Positions 12,587 to 22,469 of a stretch of DNA of 64,000 nt are shown one piece after another. Source of the DNA: Leucaena leucocephala. Lineage: Eukaryota > Streptophyta > Magnoliopsida > Fabales > Fabaceae. Numbering within the stretch: position 1 is the first letter of the stretch; every line of letters begins with the position of its first letter. The stretch covers positions 13,663,001-13,727,000 of the forward strand of contig CM073515.1 of assembly GCA_037074615.1 (NCBI GenBank), in the 5' to 3' direction. Position numbers and translations under genes: made by a program. The notes beneath the pieces were generated by a model. That model saw only the letters and a list, made by a program, of their open reading frames with translations. It was not told where the DNA came from and did no database searches.

Positions 12587-15500
12587 TGTCATATCCTAAT
12601 TTTTCCCTATCCGTATAGTACTGATAGTGGAAAGAGGTTTAGAAAGGATTATGATGAAGATCAGAAGAAAAGATAAAGGTTAAATGAGTCTTGAAGAAGG
12701 AGAATGACTAAAACATAAAGTAGAAAAGGTTAAAGGCCAAAAGTTAAAGTAGAAACAAGATTTGGGCCAAAAGTGGTAATTTCCAAAAGTTATGGGATTT
12801 AAATGTAATTAAGTAAAAAGTTCAAGGGCAAAATTGTAATTAAAGAAAGATCAGCCCGGAAAGGGTTAGACCTGCCCAGAAGTATTTCAGTCCCATATTC
12901 CACCAGTAAATAGAGGAAGGTATGCTGGATAATCTGACATGATACAGAAATTTTATTAGGGCTCCAGACAGCAAATATTTATCTGATAGTCTAAAAGTTA
13001 TCTGAAATTTTATCAGATTTCATGGACTTCAGATATAAGTGGGCAAATTACAGGAAAGTGTGCCCTGCAGTGTCAGATATCCTGGATCTGACAGAACTCC
13101 GAAAAAAGTTCTGTATAAAAAGTTATTCACATATTAGTGAATTTTGACGAGAGTTTGATAACACCCGTGATCCGATAATGGAATTTATCGGTATGTAAGC
13201 CTGGATAGAATGAGATCAGATGACCTCATATATAGGCCCATAATTACGCCAAGGAAGGCCCAAAACCAGGGTACCAGTCTATCAGTAGAAGGGGCCAGTG
13301 CCCAGAAAAAGTGCGAAATTACGAAAATACCCCTGGATGCCCAGATTGTACCAGAGATGGATGAAGGGCATTTTGGTCATCTGGGACAGGCTAAAAACGT
13401 GGTACATGGTATAAATATAATTAGTTGAGCCAGTATATGCCCTGAGGCAGTACAAAGAAGGGTGAAATGACAATTATGCCCTTAGGGTCAATATAGTGCA
13501 AGAAAGGACACTAAGGGTATTTCAGTCATTTTCCAAGGGATCTGTAATTAAGTTGTGGCCAGTATAAGTATGTCAATGGTGTGAGAAGCCTAGACATTGA
13601 TTTTCAGGACATAATACATATCCTGGTATATTATAAAAAAATTAAGAACAGAAAACAGTCCGGTTGCTGTGAAACTACACCGATCGGTACCGGATTGGAC
13701 TGGAATTTTTCCAGAAGCTTCCTTACACCATGAGCACGCCACATAACCCCTTGAGGTGTCCCTTGATGGGTCCCACATGATGTCATAATTATTATTTTAT
13801 GAAAAAATTAAATCCAAGATTAAATGTGGGCCTTTAGATCAAATAGTAACCAAATCAATCTTGGCCATTCATTTTTCTTGGATTTTGGCTATAAATACCC
13901 CTCCAATTCTGCATCACACCGTAGCTCCATGAACCCTTGGGGAAACTCTTGCAAAATGAAAACTCAAGCCAAGATAAAGAAGATTCAAGGTTCCAAAGTT
14001 CAAGCAAGCTAGAGATTAAAGGTAAGCAATCTCTCCTAACTTATTTTCCTTTGATTTGGGAGCTTGAACTTAGGGTTTTCATGGGGAAAAGTTGGGTTTT
14101 CTCTATGGTTTTATGCTGCCCAAAAATCTTAGATGAAAGGGGAAAGAAGAAATTAAAGTTATAAACTTATGATTGAAGCTTAAACAAGCTAGTTAAGTGA
14201 TTGGTTGTTGAATCAAGTTGATATTCTTGACTTTGCCAAGAGTGAATCTGTTCTGTATGCACTGTTCATGAGGGAAGGAAATTGAATTTCAATGATTTAA
14301 TGCTTCCATTGAGTTTGTATGATGATTTTGTGTAGGATTGGAAAGGTTTTGAACCTTGGAAACATTGAAATCTCAAGGTTGTAGTATTTGAGGTTCCCTA
14401 CAGTTACTGTTCACTCGCATGAACAGTAATTGGAATTTGATGATTTTGATGGTTCCAATGGTTTTAAAATGAAAAGTTGTGTGGGGTAAAGTGGAGAAAC
14501 AAGTATGGGAAGCATTAGAATCAAAATGAGAATTTTTGAAAGAATTGTATGCTTATGTTAAATTCTGTACAGCAGGCCATGAAGGAGCTGGAATTTCATG
14601 AATCTAAGCTCATAAAAGGGTTCAAAAGAGGAAATTGTGTGGGGTAAAGTCAATACATCAATTGATTCAAAGGCCAAGTCCATTGGTCATGATTAAGGAA
14701 AGTTAAGGTAGTTAAGTGAGATTAATGATCAACAGAAAGTTAGGTTAAGTTAAAGTAAGTTTAATGCTCAAAGAAATTAGATGGTAATGGATGAATGGTT
14801 ATGTGATGTTAGGGATTGGTTGGTATGCTCCAAAAGAGGCAGCCACATGTCCAAGAGATGTGAGAAGAAAGAAGCAAGATAAAGTGGAAGGAAGTCAAGT
14901 CTATAAGGTAGTGAACTTACTTCTTTATGTGCTTGATGTGGTATGCTTTTGTGTTGACATGTATATGATATTTGAATGATGTTGTGACATGATAAATGAT
15001 GTTGAATGTATTATGAATAACATGTTTCCTTGGCCATGCACTTTATGTAAAAGTTTATAGCATGATGGCATGTCACTAATCAAAGAAAGTTAATGAAATT
15101 ACATATCATGCATTAGCATCCATCTTGCATATTTAAGTGGTAATGTTTTCTACTGAGATTCCCTAGAATCTCACTCTCCCATAACCAACCAATTTAGGTC
15201 AAGCATGATGGAACATGTATGCGTGGAGAAGAGCTAAAGCATCGAAGAAGAAAAGTGAAGTATTTAAGATGTTAGCACATGCTATGCACTTCCCATGTAT
15301 GTCCAAGCCATGTAAAGTATCTATTTATGTGATGAGATTGTATGGAACAATTATTTTATAACACCATGATGTATATTAATTCATAAAAGGCAAAAGATAT
15401 GATTTATGTATGTTGGAATAATTATGGAAAGTAAAACAAAGGAAACTGAAATGGTAAAAACGTAGGTCCTAAAGCAGTTTTGTTGTGGCTTCAATTTGAC

Positions 15501-15958
15501 CTAGTAAATGAAGGAATTAGTTCACAAAATTTAGTGATCATGTATCACACACCCATAGCTTTAAATTCATAGGTAGAACGTTTCATTTGGATGTGTATAT
15601 CAAGAGGAATGAATTTCCAAATTAAGGGACCAGAATCTGTTTCCAGAGTTTTTGACCAAATGAACAGTAAACTTCAACAAATAAACTGTATCAATTGGCT
15701 AATGATTTGGTCTGGAAACTATTTTTACCTTAAATTTCAAGATGTTATCTTCATGTATCTTTTTAAACCACTTCATTTTGAGTTTTCTAGAATTAATTAT
15801 GATTTTTCGAAGTTCATTGCGTAATCTGGAATACCATATGAACAGTAACCCGAGAAAGAGTAAAATTCCAGATTTGGCTAATGGACTTCCAAGGTCTTGT
15901 AAGTGGTTCTAAATGCTACTGAATGGTCCCTAAGACGTATGAAAGTAAGGATGCTAAA
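12587..15958 (+). mobile_element. Probable solo LTR (Ty3/gypsy-like) nested in the CACTA element
   Basis: The left end TGTCATATCCTAATTTTTCC has the look of large plant Ty3/gypsy LTRs. The right end reads ...aaggatgctaaa, where the usual final CA may be mutated. TCAAA lies directly outside both proposed ends (12,582-12,586 and 15,959-15,963), as expected for a 5-bp target duplication. A good TATA box (TATAAATA, 13,890-13,897) lies in the middle, as in an LTR promoter. The word 'gaacagtaa' and its complement recur inside. No gag or pol sequence is found, so recombination between two LTRs would explain it. The exact right end is uncertain. Confidence 0.5.
13890..13897 (+). promoter_or_regulatory. 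TATA box of the nested LTR
   Basis: TATAAATA inside 'ggctataaatacccctcc', followed about 30 bases later by a cacaccgtagctcc stretch suitable as a transcription start. It probably marks the U3/R boundary of the LTR. Activity is unknown. Confidence 0.45.
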
Positions 15959-16711
15959 TCAAACAACATACATATTGTTACTCCCCAAGTCCCATTTTTG
16001 GAAACTAAGCCAAGTCATAATTAACATGAAGAAACAGATCATATGACACAATTTTAAACTCAAACTACACCTCACAACCACTTAATAAGTTGGGTTTGCA
16101 TAAAATAAGCCTAAAACCAATGTTTTTAACAGATAACTAGCATAAAGGGTCAACAAAGAGACAATGTTGGCTGTTTGTTGGCGTCATGCCTCATATATAT
16201 ATGCCTTATTTGTTGGCTATTTTTTTCAAAAAGCAGTCATGGTCCTTGTGTCTTCTTTAAGAGCACAGTATCAACATGCAGAATTACTAAACAAGCAATA
16301 GACAATACCAAAGAGAGAGAATGTAACCTCATTAGTATCTCATCAGGGCATTATAATGATTTGATCAGAACATATATATGAGCATAAATATATATTCTCA
16401 TCCAACAGGTATCGATCAATGGCACAGAAACATTGTCAAATATCGTATGCATGCAAGTATGAAACAATGTGAGAACTTGAGTTTGTCGAGCAAATAAACA
16501 AACAGATAGTGGGTGACATTACAAAATAGGCGCAACAGGATAGTCACAAATTTCACAAATTCAGAAACCCCAAAGCTGAGAGACTCCAGGATAGTGCATA
16601 ACATTTATGCTTATGACACAAATTGCAGAAACCCCAAGCATATATACATGAATTTGGTCACAAATGACTTGCACAATGACTAAAGGAGCAACAAGAATGA
16701 ATGTCACTTAC

Positions 16712-17040
16712 TTTGAATGACAGCAATAGTTTGAGGAGAACGACGGTGAATAGACCAATTTTTTAGACTAAGCGGGTCTGAAGCGAAGGAGGAGCAACGT
16801 GTATTTGAGATTCAAAGGAGTGCCAACTGCCAACAGTGAGGGGAACTGGCACTAGATGACTAGAGAAGGAAGGAAGAGTCAGATGATGACTTGTCGAACG
16901 ACAGCGAGGATTGACTTCGTGAATGACGGTGAGGATCGACTGGGAGTACGATGACTGACTAGGTGAGGAAGGGAGAGAACGTCGCTATGGGGTTAAATCT
17001 ACAAGAAGAAATGAGTCGATGAGGGGGTCCAGGGTTATAA
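16712..17040 (-). other. Probable noncoding first exon of the CACTA transposase
   Basis: On the minus strand, a TATA-like cattttataacc (about 17,035-17,046) is followed by a pyrimidine-rich, less AT-rich stretch that ends at a strong GTAAGTG donor. No long frame is present. Its position just inside the right subterminal repeats fits the 5' leader of En/Spm-type transcripts. Confidence 0.4.
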
Positions 17041-17190
17041 AATGTATTAACGACAATGAAAAAAGTTGCCACTAAAGTAGACTTTCAGCGATGACAACAC
17101 AAAGTTGCCACTAATAGTCTACTTTAAGCGGCGACTTTTAAGTGTACTTTCAGTGGCGACAACACAAAGTTGCCGTTGAAAGTCTTCTTT
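17040..17190. repeat. CACTA right subterminal repeats, inner block
   Basis: Repeated 'agcgacaacacaaagttgcc' and 'ctttcagtggcgac' words, matching the left subterminal block in sense and antisense. Confidence 0.7.
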
Positions 17191-18115
17191 ACCAAATATT
17201 TTTTAACAAATAATCCTCTTAACAACAAGTTATATTTTCATTCTAATAGATTCTATAAATCATTATAGAAATTTTATAAATTGTTTTGGACAAATAATAA
17301 CCTCTAACTATTTTTCTTGAATTTTCTAAGAAAATAGACCTTTAATTCCTGAAAAATAGCTATTAAATCATTTGGGTTTCTTTTCGGGAAATAAACTCTC
17401 ATAGTTTTCTTAATTTTTATTAACAAAAATATTTTTAATGATTATTCTTTCCTTTATTCTTTTTCTAAAATTTCACTTTTGAGACTTTTTAATTAAAGAA
17501 AAATACTTTTAAACTCAATAATACCTTATAAATCCTTTTTATAAAAGTTAGGATGTTGCATGAAATGCAGCAATAGAGGGCATATGCAACAGTAAATAAA
17601 AATATATGTATGTATGTATATATTTTATGTATATTCTTTCTCCTTGCATCTCTCTCACACACATCTCCCTCCCTCTATCTCCTCCTCCACATTGTCTCTA
17701 ACACACATACTAACTCTCACATTTATTGACACACATTTACAATAAATCTCTCATACACATATCCCTGCTTCATCTCCTTTCACATACATCAGTGCTCTCT
17801 GAACAGTATAGGAAGGTTTCCCATCACACGACTCACCAACTTGATCTTCTGTGGGAACTATATGTCTGAACATGCCTAGAAAAATAGGTATGATCTCCCT
17901 TTCATTTTCCACTTAAGTGTATGATATTTGTCGTGCTTAGTCCCTTTCTTCCCTTCCCTAATGAAAGAGTCCACCATTATTATCTGTATAATCTTTCTTT
18001 ATTACAATAACATGTGAAATTCTTTTATTTATTATTTAAAAATGACATTATTCAATAATTTAATTTTATATATTAGATAGTTGTTTGAAACCCCTTTAAA
18101 TTGGGAAAAATTGTA
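17191..18115. other. AT-rich insert between subterminal repeat blocks
   Basis: About 0.9 kb without the cggcgac motif, separating two blocks that do carry it. It contains a CT-rich stretch (about 17,635-17,770) with 'ctctcacacacatctccc'. It may be a later insertion into the element. I recognise neither ends nor genes. Confidence 0.35.
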
Positions 18116-18480
18116 TGAATACTTTTAGTGGTGATACATGTCGCCGCTAAAGGATACAAAAGTCGTTGCTGAATCAAAATTGTCGACGCAAAAACTATAG
18201 ATTTCGATGTAGATACTATGACATTCTGCGGCTATAATTAGTGTCATCGCAGAAAAGTGTCATCAAAATTTTTCAGTTTTATTGCTTCTGCGGTGACAAC
18301 GATAGGTCGCCGCTGAAAGTATTTCCTCCAGCCGTGACAAAGTAAAGTTACCGCTAAAAGTAGTTTTTCAGCGGTGACTTTTTTTTCACAGCAGAAACTC
18401 TAAGATTTTCAATGGCGACATTTAATGTCGCCACTGAAAATCTATTTTTAGGTTCGACTTTTTTTTCACCGCTGAAAAGT
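18116..18480. repeat. CACTA right subterminal repeats, outer block
   Basis: Many copies of 'gtcgccgctgaaa', 'tcagcggtgac' and 'ttttcagcgg' in both orientations, ending about 30 bases before the terminal CACTA motif. Confidence 0.75.
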
Positions 18481-18509
18481 CATGGCCAAATCTATATTTT
18501 TTTGTAGTG

Positions 18510-18604
18510 GTAGAAGGTGAAATTGATTTTTACCTAAGGACTCAATTTGGGTTGAGTTATGAGTTAAGTGAGTGAAAATGTTTGATTTTTCACTAAAAAT
18601 TTCG
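18510..18604 (+). repeat. Old 'aaactcgattt' repeat, piece right of the CACTA element
   Basis: 'gaaggtgaaattgatttttacc' continues the repeat interrupted at 5,253 and matches 'gaagatgatattgactttta' near 2,345. It is then interrupted again by MITE copy E. Confidence 0.6.
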
Positions 18605-18605
18605 A

Positions 18606-19045
18606 CGGGCTGTTTAGAAAAAAGTTTAGAAAATAATTTATAAAAAAAGCTTTTTAGACAGTTTTTCAAAAATAACTTTTGGAGAAGAGCTTATGAAAAA
18701 AAGTAGTTCTAAATATAACTTTTGTAATTAGAAAATTATCATAAAGTATATGATTTTATTAAAAATAGAAGAGATGAGAGAGGATAAAAAGGGAGAGGAG
18801 AGAGGAGAGAGGATAGAAAAGAGAGAAGAGATATGAGAGTGTAAAAAAAGTAAGGGTAAAATAATAATTAGGTAGTCTGTAAGCTCTTTTACTGTTTCAA
18901 AAGCTAGTCTCAGTAGCTTATCCAAAACCTTGATTTTAAACTATAGTTTAGTCCAAAAACCCTTTTAGACAAATATGACTAGTTATTTTAAAATTTTCCT
19001 AAACTAAAATTTAGGCTAAAAACTCTTTTAAAATTATAGTTTTCT
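18606..19045 (+). mobile_element. MITE-like repeat, copy E
   Basis: It begins gggctgtttagaaaaaag and carries the GA-rich block, 'gtaaaataataattagg', 'cagtagcttatccaaaacc' and 'tttaaaattttcctaaa' found in copies A-D and F. The right end is less clear and may be truncated. Confidence 0.55.
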
Positions 19046-19255
19046 TTCCTTTTCAAATAAAATGATTTCTAATTGCTAAACTCTAATTGAATGGGAAAAC
19101 AATTTTATTTTATTGAAACGCTAAGAATAAAGAAGAAAAATTTGATTTTAACAAATTGAACACTTTAAGTTTAGAAAATGATTTAACAATATCAATTTAA
19201 GTTTGAAAACTATTTAAAACACAATTAAAAAAAGTCTAAATCAAGATTGAAAACT
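19046..19255 (+). repeat. Old 'aaactcgattt' repeat, last piece
   Basis: 'gaacactttaagtttagaaaatgattt' and the following words match 2,550-2,690. This is the third piece of the repeat copy split by the CACTA element and MITE E. Confidence 0.5.
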
Positions 19256-19303
19256 AAGAGGGTATGATACCAAGAGTTTGTAACTTTGAATAGAATCAGA
19301 ATA

Positions 19304-19460
19304 ATCAGAGATGTGACTGACATACTCTGTTTCTTTATTTTCTTCAGATTGTTCTTCATAAACAAACTCAATGTCTTCAGTTTCTACAATAGGTAATGTC
19401 CTCAATAAATAACAATATGAAGAAAATAAAGAAACAGAGTATGTCCTTCACATCTCTGAT
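19304..19460. repeat. Imperfect palindrome at the edge of the pararetrovirus block
   Basis: The arms 19,304-19,346 and 19,419-19,460 are near-perfect inverted copies (for example gacatactctgtttctttat against ataaagaaacagagtatgtc) around a loop of about 72 bases. It probably records an inverted joining of viral sequence at the left border of the block. Confidence 0.75.
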
Positions 19461-19599
19461 TCTAACCTAGATTCTGAGGTAAAATATTCTCAAAGACTTG
19501 TTTACTCTCTTGGTCTTTAGAGAATAATCGCAAGGATTACAAAAGAACTAACTTATGGATCATTTGGATCTGTAGGGATTCCCCAAGTAGATCATACTC

Positions 19600-20470
19600 C
19601 TAGACCTCTCACAGAAGCCAAGATCTCTTTGTCCAAATATAATAAACCCATCAAAGCAATCACTATGATTGACACATGTTCTTGTGTAACCATAATCAAA
19701 CCCCATAAGAAGCTATTGGCCAATTCATAGATATTGCTAAAGCCCATGGAATTATGTTATCTTCCAAAAAAGGATACATAGCTTAGACCTGTATTGATTT
19801 TCTAGGTATGAGCTTCCATGATGGTTTATATCAACCAGGCCCACATTTGGCCTAAGAACTGCTCAACTTTCCAAACAACAACTTGTCGGTAAAGCAGATT
19901 CAACAGTTTATTGGCATTGTAAATTATCTCCATGACTTTATTCCAGATGTGACAAAACATACTGGTCAGCTATCAGTTTTATTGAAAAAGAATCCCCCAC
20001 CTTAGGAATCTCATCAAACTACAGTTGTCCAGACATTGAAAATGATTTCATAGACTCCTCCACCATTAAAGATTCCAGGAACAGGAAAAAGAATATTGCA
20101 GACTGATGCCAGTGATAATTACTGGGGAGCAATTCTTCTCAAGGAAGTAAATGGTAAAAGACACTACTGTGCCTATGCCAGTGGTAAATTTAAAGAATCT
20201 GAACAACATTACTATACCTCTTATAAGGAGATCTTAACGGTAAAAAAAGGAACTGAAAAATTCAGTTTTCACTTAAGTTCTTATGAATTTATTGTGGAAA
20301 TGGATAATACTGCTTTCCCTTTCATGGTGGATACAAAAAAGAAAGTTTCGCCTAACTCTCAACTTCTGAGATGGAAAGACTGGTTTACTCGCTATAAATT
20401 CACGGTTCGACACATTAAAGGTCACCAGAACATTATAGCTTATTACCTTTCTAGACCTTCAAAAGTTTAG
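19600..20470 (+). pseudogene. Endogenous pararetrovirus protease/RT/RNase H remnant (Caulimoviridae)
   Basis: A short protease-like piece (IDTCSCVTIIKP, near 19,660-19,705) runs straight into the C-terminal part of a reverse transcriptase. That part has IDIAKAHG (near 19,725), IDFLGM (near 19,795) and QIQQFIGIVNYLHDFIP (near 19,895-19,945). RNase H follows (20,096-20,470) with QTDASDNYWGAIL, SYKEILTVKKG and HIKGHQNIIAYYLSRP. This order and the DASDxYWGA form are those of plant pararetroviruses rather than Ty3/gypsy elements. Breaks: most of the RT palm, including the catalytic YxDD box, is deleted near 19,712, and several in-frame stops lie between 19,720 and 20,060. Only the RNase H segment stays open. 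The likely relatives are florendovirus- or petuvirus-like; I cannot assign a genus. Confidence 0.82.
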
Positions 20471-20551
20471 CTTCCCACCCCTCTTAGTATTAGAGCCTGT
20501 GTATGATACATTATCTTGGCAAAGATCTGGCAGAAATAAATTAAGAGAAAA

Positions 20552-20773
20552 ATGAGTAAGAGAGAATTTACTACCATGACTGATACACCTTCTACTTCAT
20601 CTGAACCTGTAAGAATCTCGTCTTCCTTATCCATAGATAGAATTCCTTCATCTATTCATCGTACCCTTTCTCACAAGATAGACAATCTTGTTAAGTTCAA
20701 CCATCTTCCAGAAGAAGCTCGTGTCAAAGACACTGAGTTACCTATCCTTAACCCATACTCTCTTTCATTATAG
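20552..20773 (+). other. Short ORF in the pararetrovirus block, unassigned
   Basis: A 73-residue Ser/Thr-rich open frame starts MSKREFTTMTDTPSTSSEPV, 82 bases after the RNase H stop. Placement directly after RT/RNase H suggests the start of a downstream viral ORF, but I recognise no domain. It ends just before the inverted coat-protein fragment, so it is probably truncated by the rearrangement. Confidence 0.3.
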
Positions 20774-20779
20774 ATTTGA

Positions 20780-21120
20780 AGAATTTCTGCTACTCACACA
20801 TCTTATTAAGAGTGGCTAATGCTAGTTGATAGATTTCTCCTAAAGTAAGCTGTGTTACTTCTTTGTTGAGAGAAGAAATCATCTTATGCAATTTAGGTTG
20901 TAATTCATCTGGAAGAGAGGCAATAAAAATATGCCTAAGATTAGATTCTGAGGTCCTCCCAGAGGATAATACTTTTTAGCCATTTTGATATAGTGCTTCT
21001 GAAGATCATGTCTATTGAGCAACTCCCACAATATATATAAAGGATAACGCGACTTATTGTTAATGACTCCATCTTCAGAAACTATGATTGGATGAGTGGC
21101 TAATTAATGATAAGAGTTTG
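20780..21120 (-). pseudogene. Endogenous pararetrovirus coat-protein remnant, inverted
   Basis: The minus strand encodes, in two frames joined by a frameshift near 20,915, a sequence with the composition and motif order of the caulimovirid capsid region upstream of its zinc finger. Visible segments are LYILWELLNRHDLQKHY, SLPDELQPKLHKMISSL and LGEIYQLALATLNKMCE, then a stop. The zinc finger itself is not visible. It faces the RT/RNase H fragment on the other strand, so the block is not a simple integrated genome. Non-functional. Confidence 0.6.
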
Positions 21121-21139
21121 TTTCAGTCGGAGTATAACT

Positions 21140-22136
21140 AAAGGTGTCAACGATATATGATACTGGAAAGATTTGATTACATATATATAATTTGAAAAAA
21201 AAAAGGCTAATGGATAATTTAAAGATTATTTAATACCGATTTCCGAAGTAAATCTAATTTTTTTAATAAAATTTTAAACAACGAATTTTTTTCTTTAAAT
21301 ATTAAATTTGGGTTTAAGTTTGAATTTTTAACTTATGATTGGATTATAGGTATTTATTGTGTATTTATCTCAGAAATCAATAAAAATAAAGTTGTGTGTA
21401 TTTATTATGTCTTATCTCTAACGCTTGAAATTCACCATAATGGCATTTCACCTTTGACCTTTTCATTGACCTTGACCAACAATTGGATGTATGGCCCCAA
21501 AACCACCGGTAGCTAGTAGCCAAACAAAAAGATTTATAAGGAACATTATTTAATATTTTAAATAAGTTTTATTTTTACTTATTACAAATAAGTCATATCA
21601 AGTTTAGTTAGTAGTCCATGTCAGTCTATTTAATGAGATATAACATGAGGGAAGTTAACACTATTAAGCTTAAATCGTAGCTTTTATAAAATTATAGATA
21701 TCAACGTTTTAAATAACAAAATATAAGGATAAAAAATAACAAAAACATGTTTAGGGATAAAATTTAAAACTTGTTAAAAGTATAGGAAATAAAAAATATG
21801 AGGAGATCCACATAAAGCAATAGATCAATTATATTCGATATTGCATTGGGGAGAGAGAGTTGCCGAGAGTAAAATATTGTTGCAATTGCACAAATAGTGC
21901 AATGGATTCCAGATCATGTACAAATGACTTCCACAGTCTCCAATGAGAGAGCCACATGTACACAAAAATACAGGAGTCTTGCAGTTTATTGAATTTAATT
22001 TTTACTTGTTTCTCAAGATATTCACTTGCTGCTTAGGATTTTGATGACGTTAGGTATATTAAAAGTAGTATTAACTGTTAATACATATTTAATTATTGAA
22101 GTCGTTGTAATATAGATTATGTTTCTGACAAACTTC
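21140..22136. other. Intergenic DNA
   Basis: AT-rich, with no gene recognised. Positions 21,833-21,900 resemble 23,129-23,196 (see the repeat entry). Confidence 0.4.
21833..21900 (+). repeat. Dispersed repeat, copy 1 of an exon-like stretch
   Basis: 'gatcaattatattcgatatt' and the following 45 bases match 23,129-23,196 with scattered changes. In the second copy the stretch lies within an open frame, so both may derive from a gene fragment. The function is unknown. Confidence 0.5.
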
Positions 22137-22181
22137 ATACACCTCTGTCTTTTGATGTGTCTTTAGTGTTTTCTCTGTCTT

Positions 22182-22218
22182 GGGGTTTCTCCGCGAGAAT
22201 TCAAATCTCTTGGGCGAC
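22182..22218 (+). pseudogene. tRNA-Ser(GCU) pseudogene, 3' half, unit 1
   Basis: ggggtttctccgcgagaatt followed by caaatctcttgggcgac corresponds to the variable arm, T arm and acceptor strand of plant cytosolic tRNA-Ser(GCU). The 5' half is unrecognisable. Confidence 0.65.
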
Positions 22219-22286
22219 AATGAATTTTTAAATTAGCTTATTTACAAAAGGGTTAAAATATAAATCTACCTATAAATATTAATGAT

Positions 22287-22368
22287 GTTGCTTTGGTCGA
22301 GTGGTCAAAGCATGTGCCTGCTAAGTACATGGGGTTTCTCTTCACCAGTTTGAATCTCTGATGCTATA
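22287..22368 (+). pseudogene. tRNA-Ser(GCU) pseudogene, full length, unit 2
   Basis: 82 bases long. It has A-box-like TGGTCGAGTGGTCAAAGC, the anticodon region TGCCTGCTAAGTACATGGGG with GCT, a long variable arm, and a T-loop TTTGAATCTC. The acceptor stem no longer pairs well (GTTGCTT against a changed 3' strand) and the B box is mutated, so it is a pseudogene. It is followed by about 70 bases of AT-rich spacer shared with the neighbouring units. Confidence 0.75.
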
Positions 22369-22436
22369 ATAAATTTTTTAAATAAACTTATTTATAAAAA
22401 GATTAAGGTATAAATCTACGCATAAATATTAATAAT

Positions 22437-22469
22437 GTGGCTTTGGGCGAGTGGTTAAGGCATGTGTCT
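22437..22469 (+). pseudogene. tRNA-Ser(GCU) pseudogene, 5' half, unit 3
   Basis: GTGGCTTTGGGCGAGTGGTT, then aaggcatgtgtctcctaag, matches the 5' half up to the anticodon loop. It lies exactly 150 bases after the start of unit 2, and the sequence then diverges. Confidence 0.65.

Larger units (their letters stand above)
11149..16711 (-). other. Probable 5' leader intron of the CACTA transposase
   Basis: On the minus strand a donor TTCAAA|GTAAGTG sits at 16,711 and an acceptor AATTGTTTAG ends at 11,150, nine bases before the TNP2-like start codon. The interval has no coding sequence. 11,150-12,586 is plain AT-rich DNA. 12,587-15,958 is LTR-like DNA. 15,959-16,711 is AT-rich with no recognisable gene. 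That this is one intron is inferred from the signals and from the spliced leaders known in En/Spm elements. Confidence 0.4.
5254..18509 (-). mobile_element. CACTA (En/Spm) DNA transposon, decayed, about 13.3 kb
   Basis: The left terminus reads tACTACAAAAAAATTGATTT (the first C of CACTA mutated to T). The right terminus reads ...TATATTTTTTTGTAGTG, so the ends are inverted repeats of CACTACAAAAAAAT. Subterminal regions hold many copies of a 'cagcggcgac / gtcgccgctgaa' motif, typical of CACTA elements. The flanking triplets are ATA (5,251-5,253) and GTA (18,510-18,512), consistent with a 3-bp target duplication with one change. Joining the flanks restores the sequence seen uninterrupted near 2,337-2,365. 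Inside are a TNP2-like and a TNPA-like gene, both on the minus strand and both broken, plus a probable nested solo LTR that inflates the length. It is non-autonomous now. Confidence 0.9.

Noticed and set aside
13210..14164. Several 62-75 residue ORFs
   Set aside because: They lie in the LTR-like block, in different frames, without recognised motifs.
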